From contig NC_087078.1 in assembly GCF_026151205.1 (NCBI RefSeq), positions 12,075,118-12,135,117 on the forward strand: 60,000 nt of DNA, read 5' to 3'. The DNA comes from Bolinopsis microptera (lineage: Eukaryota; Ctenophora; Tentaculata; Lobata; Bolinopsidae). Shown piece by piece: positions 10,039-22,000 of the stretch. The position numbers and the translations under genes were made by a program. Under the pieces are notes generated by a model. It searched no databases and was not told the origin of the DNA. It saw nothing but the letters and a program-made list of their open reading frames with translations. Position 1 is the stretch's first letter, and every line of letters starts with the position of its first letter.

Positions 10039-11452
10039 ATTGACGATCTACTGAGAATTGAGCCAATTTATTCTTGTATACTTCACAATCATAGGAGCCA
10101 GCTTTGTGATCTTTGTTGCAGTGTGCACATTTGAATCCTGTGGTTATGTCACATGAAAGACTCTCATGATTTCCTGCACATTTCCCACACTTAGCAGATT
10201 TGTTGCAGTACCTGTGAACATGGCCCCAGCCCTGACACTTATTGCACTTTATTACTCTTGATTTTCGTTTGTATTCCTCAACAATGTATCTCTGGTTGCA
10301 GAATTTTATCTTTTCATCCATTACTTTGAGCAGGCTGTTTCTAGATTTGAATTCAACTTTAATCAGTCCCATGAATGAATTGTCACCTTTGCGCTTGAGG
10401 AACTCGCAGCCCTCTATATCCTCTGAGTAATTATTCATGATATCATCTTTCATCTGATCTTCAGATAGGTCATCGTAAACGTGTTTGACTATTCCAGTGG
10501 TGTTGTCAGCTCCCGGAATTTTCATGCCCTTATTTCCTCCAAAGAATTCAGTAGACCAGTTATCATAAACTGACTTGGCAGTGGTCTCATCCTCAAACTC
10601 AAAGGTTATAGAACCAGATGCTGTTAGGCGACAGTGTTTAATGACTAAGCCTTTGTGGTGTTTGTTGAACTCTTTCCTGATATCACGACTGGTGCGGATG
10701 TTAGTGTCACCTGGTCTGACTGCCACTCTTATCCGTTTAAGCTTATCTGCATTCTGGCTATCCCTAGTAGATTTAGTCATTGTGTGGAGACTCTCAACCA
10801 AGTTTGTAGGAAGCAAAGCACTTCGATGGTGATTCGCATTACTTGCTTTACTGGTCACTCCACTATAGGATGGTTTACTGGCAATACTAACAAGGTCCTC
10901 TACCTGATCTGACATGAGATTAATTGTATTTGCCGTCTTGGTAACCTTCTTTTCAATTCGCCTTAGCTTGAGGGCAGCACTGCCATATACTCTATTGCAG
11001 GGTGGACATAGAACCTTGACATAGCCAGGGGACTTTGTAATAAAATCAAATTCTGGTTTAGTAAGGGGTCTGCTAGAGCATTGGTTGTGAAAATACATGT
11101 TACAACCATCACATTCAATTCCCGATCCACTGGAATCACTTTTGTCTGTGACTTCCCCAGCACATACTTGGCATGGATATAACACTTTGCCAGACTTGTT
11201 TTTTGGAAACAGCCCTTCAAAACTGTCATCTTTTGTTTTAAAATCCACAAAATCACCATTTTTGAATATCACCTGTATGTCAGATTCATTGTATTCACTT
11301 AGCCCGTTGTTGTAAATTACGCTGGACTTCAATAGTTCGATCCTGCCGTCCAAGTCGTAGTCCTGTGGGGCAATCAGCTGAAGTTTACGGTGTATCTTGT
11401 CAATCTGGGGGGTTGAGACATTAGTCAAGGAAATAATAGTTTCGCCTGGCAC
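10031..11452 (-). CDS. LINE ORF1: PHD-finger and zinc-knuckle protein (473 aa)
   Basis: This is the nucleic-acid-binding, chaperone-like partner of ORF2. A C4HC3 PHD finger spans residues 94-152 (C94, C97, C114, C117, H122, C125, C149, C152; it includes ECDGCNMYFHNQC). A coiled-coil-like stretch follows near 165-190, and an RRM-like region is probable at about 240-400. Three CCHC knuckles close the protein: C403/C406/H411/C416, C422/C425/H429/C434 and C442/C445/H449/C456. The PHD finger suggests contact with histone tails or chromatin, which could guide integration; that is inference. It precedes ORF2 with an 8-bp overlap. Confidence 0.92.
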   Translation of the reverse strand: MPGETIISLTNVSTPQIDKIHRKLQLIAPQDYDLDGRIELLKSSVIYNNGLSEYNESDIQVIFKNGDFVDFKTKDDSFEGLFPKNKSGKVLYPCQVCAGEVTDKSDSSGSGIECDGCNMYFHNQCSSRPLTKPEFDFITKSPGYVKVLCPPCNRVYGSAALKLRRIEKKVTKTANTINLMSDQVEDLVSIASKPSYSGVTSKASNANHHRSALLPTNLVESLHTMTKSTRDSQNADKLKRIRVAVRPGDTNIRTSRDIRKEFNKHHKGLVIKHCRLTASGSITFEFEDETTAKSVYDNWSTEFFGGNKGMKIPGADNTTGIVKHVYDDLSEDQMKDDIMNNYSEDIEGCEFLKRKGDNSFMGLIKVEFKSRNSLLKVMDEKIKFCNQRYIVEEYKRKSRVIKCNKCQGWGHVHRYCNKSAKCGKCAGNHESLSCDITTGFKCAHCNKDHKAGSYDCEVYKNKLAQFSVDRQYD

Positions 11453-13571
11453 AGTACCAAAGAGGATGAAGATACCAAAACCAAATCCAAGCTAATTAGA
11501 TAGTAGTAAGGAGGTTGGGCCAAAGACTGGATCAAAATCGAAAAAGTTTGAACCAACCGGAGAGGTTCCGACTTATGGGTCGGACTCCCTTTGTATATTT
11601 GGGAAGACGAGAAGAAGGAGATCTTCAGTGTCAGGTATTGAGGCGTTATCTGGTCTGAGTTTTCGTATTGTCTTATCTACGGTCCCACTACTTGTTTGCG
11701 TACATGTCACATACCTCAAATTATTTGTTATATAGTAGTGTTGAAAGTATTAAAACTATTATAAGAGCCGAGATTTCCACTCAAATACTGGCCAATGCAT
11801 AATGCTATAGAACCTCAAAATAAGATCGAAATCTAAAAATCCGATCTATTCATAGAAAAATATAAGTATTATAAAACATTTCTATTTTATCCCTACACAT
11901 TTGTAAATAACTAGAATTGTGTAACCTTAAATTATTTCAGAATTATAACTATTGTGAATTCAATAAATACGACACTTCAATTTACAGAATGCTTGCTAGA
12001 GATAAGACAAAATATTATCAGACTATACATGCAGCATGAGTAACTGGTGGATAAGCCTTCGGTAAAAACGGATCCGGAAAAGTCAATGCGGCACTCGGGT
12101 CCTTGGTATTGTCGTCGGTATATTGTCCATTATCTACGTTCTGCTTTCGTAGTTTAAACAATAGTGAGTTCTAAATATACAGCTTTAAACCGATTAAGTA
12201 TGAATGAATGAAATACCTGACAATCCGCACTCTTATAATCCAAAAGCATGAGTAACTCGTAGTGATGTATGATTTCTAGAAACTTTAAATTAATTTTGGC
12301 GCTCACAGGTCCTCGTGAATATGTGATCGCCGCATAAGGTTCTGTAAATGCGCAGGGCACCTTCAAGCTTAAATTATTCACCTTACTGAGGCAGTCAACC
12401 AACGCGCGGCTTTATTTTTATGATATGATATGTTTTGATTGTTATTAATAAATACCAAAATTTAAATTTGTTTTCCTAAAAATTTGTTTTCCTAATAAAA
12501 TAATTATCACTTTTGTATCCTTGTATCCTTGTATCCTTGTATCCTACATAAATGAATGATAAATAAGCTTGCTGTGGTTCGATAGCAGTTATATCAAGAA
12601 GACCTAAAATAGTTGCTCTCAGATCCAACTGATGGTTACCACTATTGCGAAAATTTCAACGCTTTCTTCTGATTCAATATCTGACCCATTTGGTATTACA
12701 GCTTTAACTTTGGTAATATAATATGTTATGGTTTCAAAATTAGTGTTGATGAGTGTCGGTAGTATAGTATCCACACATGCAATGGGACATGATTTTTTAT
12801 GTCTGTCCGCTATTTTATAAGCTGTTTGATTTTACCCCTGGCCCTGTAGAATGCAGAGTCGTCTGCATACCATACTTGTTTGGGATTAGTATAAGGTCCC
12901 CATTCTGATTAGTGATTATGTGCCTGGTAATTTGGGTAGATTAGTTATTATTAGGTTACATATTACATAACTGAGTAGTAGCATAATACTGAAGCGGCCA
13001 GTGACCCATTAAGATGTTTACCACTTTGTAATATAACGCTAATTATTAATTTTTTGAATGTGTCTAATATTTTCAAGAGCAAAAACACTCAATTTTCAAG
13101 AGCAAAAAGGTAATAGTATTTGTTTGTAGTCAGTTTTTATTGCATCAATGAATAATGTAACTCGCAGACAAATTTACATGGGGATCCAAGGCTGATAGTA
13201 TTCATAAACACATAGATAGATAGAAGCTGCGGTGGAATGACAGGCCGTGTCCAGTAAAGAAAAATCTGACAGCTCAATGCAAATATAAAATTTTAAATAC
13301 ATGTATTAGGTTCAGTTCTTGGCCTCTAGTTGTTATTCTTCTACATCAACAATATATCCATGCTATTAATAACATTCAAAGGCTATTTTATTTTTAAAAG
13401 AATTTAACTTTTTGGTATTTCCTAATTTTAATACTTTTATGAATGACACATACATATATTCATAGAAGGTGAGCTAAAGTCAGAGAGGCAAGTCTCAAAG
13501 GTAACACACTGCATAATTATTTGTTTACCAGATTATGTAATCATATCATTCTTCAATATCATTCTTGAATA
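11453..13571. other. upstream region of the RasGAP gene, no gene seen
   Basis: The first 150-250 bases are probably the 5' untranslated region of the minus-strand LINE. The remainder is AT-rich and contains a small tandem repeat of TTGTATCC (about 12515-12545). Possible 5' untranslated exons or promoter elements of the gene starting at 14239 cannot be recognised. Confidence 0.35.
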
Positions 13572-14172
13572 CCTTACGAGACATATTTAAATGGTACAAA
13601 AGTCCATGGTTTTTCGAAAAAACACCATATTTTCGGACAAATTTAGGTCATCGTCATTATTTCCCCAAATTATTTTTCACGTATTTTCTTTAATTATGAC
13701 TTTATCGATTTACTATCAATATAGTAAGTTTGAATATGATTCATCAAACAAATGAACACTAGTGTTCGATCATGAATTGCTTTAAAAATGATTTTAGACA
13801 GGTTTCATTATGATTAAAAGTAAGCAAGCTCTGTCACTACTATATTGGCCACTATATTGGTAGTGGAAGATTACAGACACCATCAGTTTCCTAAACCGTT
13901 TGGAGGATTTGAAGTTAAGTTGAGGCTAACTTTCAAAGGATCCGAAAAAATTGTTTACAGGATGAAACAGCTTATCAGAGAAGATCTTTGTATTTAATTT
14001 TCTCAAATATTGGGTTTCATTTTTGTAAAATAAGGAGATGAAAAAAATTCCCAAAAACCATGAGTTATTTTGGGGTACGAAATGTGGCAGTTTTCGAAAA
14101 AATTCCCATATTTTCGTTCCCAAATCATTTAAGTCACCGGAATTATGCCGAACATAAATATGTCTCGTAATG
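13572..14172. mobile_element. TA-flanked MITE (601 bp), copy 1
   Basis: The left end CCTTACGAGACATATTTA and the right end (its reverse complement with one or two changes) are each flanked by TA (13570-13571 and 14173-14174). Subterminal words of the type TTTTCGAAAAAA and CATATTTTCG are inverted copies of each other. A second family member lies at 46604-47109. A TA duplication suggests a Tc1/mariner-type source. The right end lies 66 bp before the predicted RasGAP start codon. Confidence 0.75.
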
Positions 14173-14238
14173 TACATGATATCTTTTCTTTAGTCATTTT
14201 CTATGATTCTGGAGCAATAGAAGGATGAAGAATTGGAA

Positions 14239-14281
14239 ATGGAGTTAGATGCGCGGCTTGAAGGCTGGCTGTACATTGCTT
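14239..14281 (+). CDS. RasGAP gene exon 1 (start of PH domain)
   Basis: Fourteen codons plus one base, MELDARLEGWLYIA, ending at a GTAAGT donor. EGWLYI is the first strand of a PH domain. Purine at -3 and G at +4 around the ATG. An alternative reading uses AATAG at 14216-14220 as an acceptor, which would make this an internal exon. Confidence 0.75.
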
Positions 14282-15927
14282 GTAAGTAATCAGTAGTCAA
14301 TGAATAGACAGGGTTAACTATGATTTATCGATCAGTATTTATTTCGTTCAGTCTGTAACAGTAAATATAATATATATATATATATATATATAAATAAAAC
14401 GATCATCCAACACTTAGTTGACCTTAATTTCAATTCCATTTTAATTTAGTTTGTTATACATTTTCAGTTGAACTAGGAAGTGGCTACCCTCCATCCTCTC
14501 TAGTGTGGCATCGAAGATATTGTGTCCTCGAACCCAATCTCAAGAAGTTCTATGTGCTTAAAGATGAACAGGTCAATAAAGTATTTTCGTTTTAAATATA
14601 TTATGATTTCATAATATTTTTGATCAACAGATCCATCGGCATTGCATTAGATCATGCAGAGTGTAAATCCCGTAGATTAGAAAAAGAGATGGTTTTGAAG
14701 TAACCCACTGCATGACTATGACATACTTTGGCCGGTGTGGCTTCATGTACATAGTAGATGATACAGAATTTTAAGGTTACCTATTAGACAGTTTCAATAA
14801 GTACAATTTTTACAAACACCAGGTTTTTTTTTCTCCTTTAGCCAAACATTTTAAATGTTCTCCGAGTTAAAATATAATGGCAATTTCATCCCTCCACCCC
14901 ATCCCTAACAATTTCTTGTAAAGATGAACAGATCAGTGTGAAGCACCGTGCCACGCGTCTCAGCTCAACATACTCTCATCTTCTCCGTCTCTTTCAGAGT
15001 GCACAGTCAGTCAGTAACAGTGCAGTTGTGAGGTTGGACGACGATTGTAAAAATGATACAGACACCCGTGAAGAAGGTTGGTAGTTGACGCTTTTTTTAT
15101 TAGGGGTTTTTGTACCAACGTCTTCCGCCCTACTTATATTAATGATTTACCTGGTGCAAAGTGTGTGTGTGTGTGTGTGTGCATTATGATAATTTCCCTG
15201 CCAGATAGCTGTATTGAGTCTAGATTGTAAGTCTATATTTTGTGGAGCTCATTAAAAGTTCGACCGCAAAGTACCCCCAAATTTAACCAGACTCAAAGTC
15301 AAATTACTAGTGTGTAAATTGGCAATTTTGGGGATGTCATGTGACATTTGACAGGGCGTCTACTGCTACCAACATATAGAAAACCGTTAATTGTACACTG
15401 GTGCCGGTGGTGGTGTCAGGCAATATATAAACTAGAATAATACACAGAACAATATCATTGTGCCTTGACCTGTCGGGCAACATGACGTGCGGTAACCTGG
15501 GGTTAAAGTCACCAGCCTGCTGGAAACCTTGTACTCCTCCAAAAAGTGTCCGTATTATACCGGATTGTGTTCCTACCGGCTGTTTCATCATCATACAAAC
15601 TACTTCCATTCTAGACTTTTATACACTGTACTATATACAACAAAACAAACCCTTGATGTATTGAATTAGTGACTAAATGTCCTGCTGGTCAAATCTCTTG
15701 CAGAAGTTTTGGGGCTTTGCCCTTCCTGATATTTTCTTAATTCGCACATTACAGTATCTGTCTGAATCGCCTCCTTCCCTTTAAATCACCTCAAACAACT
15801 GACAATACCTCGCTTATTTTTAGCCACACATAATTTCCGACACGAACCCATCCCACTCTAGATCTCATGTTATATTCTAACTGGTCTCTCTCTCTCTTTC
15901 TCTCTCTCTTCTCTCTCTCTTCTCTCT

Positions 15928-16006
<79 letters not shown>

Positions 16007-19000
16007 TTCTCTTTCAAGCTACATGTTAAAAGATATCGAAAATTTGCCGCAAATGAGGCGGGCAGACCGTTGTTCTTCGTTTAATTCAACATAGTTTAGA
16101 GCGGAGATACTTGTAGGGTTGTCCAACCAGTACCGGTCTATTGGCTGGCTTCTTGGTGGAAATGTGTGAATTTGGGACACATCTCAGGATGTTGTAAGGA
16201 GGGTGATAATTAGAGGTCCCTGAAATAAGAGACCTGCACAGAGGTCGTCTTACAGTGGTAGTAGGTAGCCTTATTATATTATGCAGTAGTTACCATTGTA
16301 GTGCTGGTGCTGCATACGTAATTGAGTATGAATAGATAAGCTATAGGTTGGGCTAGCTGAGGGTAGATTATAGCTGTTGATATATCAGTGGGTTATAGTA
16401 CGTGATGTGTTTCCTTGACGACAAGCAGGATATCTCACCGATTGTCTTCAGCGGTAAGTTTGTCCTTTCGTTGAAAAGAGAGCGTATTACCCTCTAAATT
16501 TAATATAATTGGTGTTGATCTTTAAAACTAATCGGCATCTTTACAACTTGACTTCCAACGTTTTGTGTCGAGTACTCGAGGAAGAACCTGTTTCTAAAAT
16601 TAGTAATGCTAAATGCAGGTCATTAATATATTTCTAAGTATTTAAATGATGACAGAATTAACGCCTAAGTCATGACAGTTGAACTTCTAAATCTTTATTT
16701 ACCCTAACTAAATTATTCTACAGTTGTCACGCAATAATCTTATGACTTGTACAGTGATAAATCCTCCAGCGTCACGTACACCACACCATATCGAACTAGC
16801 TATACATCTCTCTCTTGAGTAATATAATTATACAGCTTTAATTATACATAGCGTTATTAATAAAATAGCATTATTAATAAAATAGCGCTATTAATAAAAT
16901 AGCATTATTAATAAAATAGCGTTATTAATGATATAGAATTCTATGAATTAATTGTAATGGTCAAACTTACCAACTAACCCATTGGATGGTGTAAACTGGT
17001 TCTCCATAGAACGCTTTACGGTTCACTGTTGTGACATGTGATGTAAATTGTAAATATACGGTTGGTTTTGGTCTTGAGGACCTCTAAAATATAGAACTTT
17101 GTTAAAAGTTGGTCTCTGAAATTTTGTAAGTGTCTTACTGTTAAGGGATCAGGGTAGACCCCACCAGTTACTGGTAGCAGGGTAGACCCCACCAGTTACT
17201 AGTAGCAGGGTAGACCCCACCAGTTACTAGTAGCAGGGTAGACCCCACCAGTTACTGGTAGCAGGGTAGACCCCACCAGTTACTGGTAGCAGGGTAGACC
17301 CCACCAGTTACTGGTAGCAGGGTAGACCCCACCAGTTACTGGTAGCAGGGTAGACCCCACCAGTTACTGGTAGCAGGGTAGACCCCACCAGTTACTGGTA
17401 GCAGGGTAGACCCCACTATTTACTGGTAGCAGGGTAGACCCCACCAGGTTACTGGTAGCAGGGTAGACCCCACCAGTTACTAGTAGCAGGGTAGACCCCA
17501 CCAGTTACTGGTAGCAGGGTAGACCCCACCAGTTACTGGTAGCAGGGTAGACCCCACCAGTTACTGGTAGCAGGGTAGACCCCACCAGTTACTGGTAGCA
17601 GGGTAGACCCCACCAGTTACTGGTAGCAGGGTAGACCCCACTATTTACTGGTAGCAGGGTAGACCCCACCAGTTACTGGTAGCAGGGTAGACCCCACCAG
17701 TTACTGGTAGCAGGGTAGACCCCACTATTTACTGGTAGCAGGGTAGACCCCACCAGGTTACTGGTAGCAGGGTAGACCCCACCAGTTACTGGTAGCAGGG
17801 TAGACCCCACCAGTTACTGGTAGCAGGGTATACCCCACCAGTTACTGGTAGCAGGGTAGACCCCACCAGTTACTGGTAGCAGGGTAGACCCCACCAGTTA
17901 CTGGTAGCAGGGTAGACCCCACCAGTTACTGGTAGCAGGGTAGACCCCACCAGTTACTGGTAGCAGGGTATACCCCACCAGTTACTGGTAGCAGGGTAGA
18001 CCCCACCAGTTACTGGTAGCAGGGTAGACCCCACCAGTTACTGGTAGCAGGGTAGACCCCACCAGTTACTAGTAGCAGGGTAGACCCCACCAGTTACTGG
18101 GCCACAGTCAGTGTGATGGTGGGTGTAGCTGAGACTCTGAGAGTGCCAGGTGAGATGCTACACAGCGAGTCACCGCGAGCTGCCTCTCTCTCTCTCAGTC
18201 AATGAGAGCCCAATTATACCATATATGGTTAAAATTGTACTATATATTGTTAAACCTTGCCCTTTAATAACGCAGTGGCTGAGGTACAGGCTCCAGTGCT
18301 GCCGCCACGCCTTTAACATGTTAATACGGGGCTGATGTGCGGGGCCCAGAGAGAGAGAGAGAGAGAGAGAGAGAGGTCAATGTTTGGCAAGGGCCCATCT
18401 GGCGCGGTATAACTAACCACTGGACCCAGTAATCTACTACTCCGACTGTATTTATTTTTAGAATCGAGCCGCCACAACTAGGCCCATTGATCAACGCGAC
18501 TGACGTCCGTCATGCTATAATATGTATGTTATAATAACTGCCGTTATCGCTACCTATAAATACTGTTGTAATTATAGCTCTCAGATATTAACAGAACCAT
18601 ATCAGATAATATACATGCTCGATTTAGTGTCGTGGGCATAATATATTCGGTATTATACATGATTAGTTGGCGCGGTATAACACAAAGTCTCGTGGCGAGG
18701 TTGAAGAATATTTTATCTTTTATCTAAAAAACTGAACGCTAACTTCTCAAAAAAGAGAGCAGACTTACACGAAAGGAACACTTACTTCTGAGAAACAAAC
18801 ACTTTTCAAGACAAAGATTCCTGAAAAAAGAGAATACTCAGGTTCCAATACCATTATGAGTGGAGTAACACACGAACTGAATGTATGGTGTTTTTAGTTA
18901 GTACTGGGTGTCTTAATTCTCGGTATATAATCTTTCAAGTGCGATTCAACTGTATGTTGGTCTATAATAATATATAACATAAAGTATCTGTAATTATAAT

Positions 19001-22000
19001 AAAGTATCTGTAATTATGAAGAACTTTCAGGTTTTCTGCAATCAACCAGTGTAAAATCAAGGTAACTTTTGCTAAGTGAATTGATCTTGGCTGATCACTA
19101 TGGTTGCTGTGGTTACTATTAGTAACTTAGGTTGCTACAATTAAAGTAATTCCGGTTGCTATAGCATTTGTGATTGATATAGCTATGGCAAATTTTGGCT
19201 ACATGGCGAATATGGTTGCTAATTGCTATGGTAACTATGGTTGCTATGGTGACTGTGGTTGCTATGGTGACTGTGGTTGCTATGGTAACTGTGGTTGTTA
19301 TGGTACCTGCAGTTGTTATGGTAACTGCAGTTGCCATGGTAACTGTTGTAAAATAATGCTAAGCTTTCGGTTTTGTAACTGTGATTATATGACCTTGTTG
19401 TGAAAGTGTTTTATCTTCCCCCTGTGCTCCTGTGTATTGTAAACATCCAAAAGTTCAATAATGTGTACGTTATTTTATGATGTGTTTATTGGGGCATTTA
19501 TAAACCCTACTGTTTTTTAACTGTAGGGTCTTACTGTTTTTCCAACATAACTGTTTTCAACCTTTTATTAATTGGGTGAGGCTAGTAAGCATGTTTTCTG
19601 TTTGTTAAAAGCTACGAAGTATGCCATATTATGATACATTTTACATGTGCCCATTTTAAGTGATATCAAATAATGACCATACGGCATACATATATCTGAA
19701 CTATTATACGATATAACTTGAGTTGAAAAAGATATTGTCGGCCACAACAGCGGAATAAGTCCTTAATTAATATAACACAACATCTTATCAAAGTCTTAAA
19801 TAGCTTTCCCTTTGTTCCAAACTTATGTAAAGATACTAAAGCACAGCACTCCTGATCAATGACCACATTTAAATATATTATTATATGCTATAGAACAACC
19901 CAACAACAGCTACCTTTGCTGTGCTTTGTTGCGCCCGGGCTAAAATTAGAATTATCATCATACATACAATAATTATAAATATACGACAGATGGTAAAACG
20001 AGCTCAAACTCCTCTTCAACACTAATTTGCAACCTACTTAGTACCACTATCTTCACATGGTGCAATCCATTTTCAATAATTATCACGTGACCGGTCTTAA
20101 ATTATTTACCTCCTTATATGGTCGTGTCAGTCACGTGGTATGTTTTTCAGTGTTTGACAAGCCGCTGGATGAAGTGTTCGACGCGGGAACAACCCTCACA
20201 CAAATCACTCAATACGTGAGTACCCGAGATAACGTTACGCCGAAATATTATTTCCAGTCATAATGACGATTGTTTTTTCCCTGTTTTTGTTTGACAGATT
20301 CTGGAAAATTAGATTTTACACACATGTTGGTTGTGAGCCGTTATGAAAATTAGAATTAGAATAGGAGCGATTTTTACTGAAATTGTTGACAAATTGTTAT
20401 GATAGACCTTTCACCTAATTTGGCTAACACTTAGATTTTATCATTCAGTGTTACATTATATTAAATATTGAGATAGTTATCAGCGATAGGAAATAGTGAT
20501 ATATATTTTTATCACTTTGATAGATATCGTCACTTCGCCCTGTTGACTCGATTCTCTGAAAAATAAAGGTGTAAACATCCTCCAGGCGTTATCAGCACTT
20601 ATTATCATTATATCACGCTATCTTTTCAGATAACATCACCATTCACCACCTTTTTTAGATAATATCACCACCTTTTTTAGGAGAATACCACCACTTATAA
20701 GAATGATATCACTGCCTCTCCATATTATTCAACATTTCCTGAAACTCAGACTACAAAACTCTAATTAGCGCGTGTCCTTTCAGCGGATAAGCAAACGAAT
20801 CAAGTCGAGTGGAGTAAGGCTGTCTACCAGAAACACTTCAATCAACAAGTGAGTGATCAGTACTGATAAATGTGTCACGTGGTGTGTCACGTGTCACGTG
20901 GTGTGTCACGTGGTGTTTTTCAGTCGTGACGTCATCTACTCAAGCAATTTTTTGTTGTTGTGTCACAGCTCAGAAAAACTCTACATCAGATTCAGCGAGC
21001 TTAGTTCTGTTTCAACTACTTATCGTTCGAAGAGAAAATGTGATAACAATTTTATTCAAAAATAACCCCTAAAAAATAAACAGAACTTAGACCCATAAAA
21101 CATCATCTAATATTGTTGTCTTGATAGTTACTGTTACTGTTACCCTCACTAACAGCGGTCTCATGACAACAGTAAAATGGACCAATAATTGTTGTTGTTG
21201 TAGCGGACAGACACACAAAGTAACCCTCATTGTGCTAATATATTTAATTCTACTGTATAATATACTATACTACTATTTTATTAGTTACTACAATATAATA
21301 CTAGATAGTAAATAATACTACCATAATATAATAATAAGTTACCACATAGTATCCTAGTATACAATACTACTATATAATACTACTATATAACAATACTACT
21401 ATATAATACTACTATATAACAATACTACTATATAATACTACTATATAATATAACACTGCTACTATAGAATGCTGCTGGTTGCTACCTATACATTCAACAT
21501 CATGTCTGGGCCGCCTCACCGCCTCCCTCCACTTTTGTACATTTAGTAAATAGTTTCCATTATCTTTACATCCTTCACAGTATGTATACTATTACTGCCA
21601 ACACAGTTGGTTTTACAAATAGCTCTATTTTAATAAAACTTACGTACTGTTCACCGGTTCAAATGTGTGGCCCTATCCCCTAGGCTGTATACTACAGTTC
21701 TACTGTTCTTTGTGTCTTGTTGGGGAGTAGTGGAATCTTAATCATCTTAGTTCTCCATACCCAGATAAATGCTAAGTCGAAAAACATCGCAAACAAAAGG
21801 TTTTGTGTGGGATATTTAATTTTAAAATTCGAAGGCGAATGGACCTTTAATAGTTTAATCATGCGAAAAGGATGAGAGCAAAAATTATAGTTGTCATCTC
21901 TTGACATTCTTCAAGATGTGCGGCAATTTCCTGTTAAAGTGCGGTATTTTATACTCAGCAAAAAGGAAAGCACAGTACAGTTTTATATTACGCCACTGCG

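Larger units (their letters stand above)
6568..11452 (-). mobile_element. apparently intact two-ORF non-LTR retrotransposon
   Basis: Two long minus-strand frames, ORF1 (10031-11452) and ORF2 (6568-10038), overlap by 8 bp. Neither contains a stop or frameshift, and all diagnostic catalytic residues I can check are present. The APE-type endonuclease plus RT architecture, with a zinc-knuckle ORF1, places it among the Jockey/CR1-group LINEs; a PHD finger in ORF1 is found in some CR1/L2-like lineages. The 5' untranslated region probably extends to about 11600-11700. Element ends and target duplication were not resolved. Confidence 0.9.
15077..20150 (+). other. RasGAP intron 3, repeat-rich
   Basis: A 5.1-kb intron. 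It contains a (GT)n run near 15161-15181, a (CT)n tract, a 28-bp minisatellite, a short (GA)n run at about 18351-18376 and an 18-bp GGTTGCTATGGT array. At 16860-16925 there are tandem ATTAATAAAATAGC words. No nested gene is convincing. Confidence 0.55.

Noticed and set aside
12154-12402. 82-codon minus-strand frame upstream of the RasGAP gene
   Set aside because: No domain, no splice context and AT-rich composition like its surroundings.
15337-15664. Overlapping frames on both strands in RasGAP intron 3
   Set aside because: Neither resembles a known protein and both lack initiation or splice support; perhaps an old repeat fragment.
19119-19403. Gly-Cys-Tyr-rich or Thr/Val-rich small proteins on the two strands
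   Set aside because: Both frames come from an 18-bp tandem array with a period divisible by three; there is no signal peptide or supporting exon structure.
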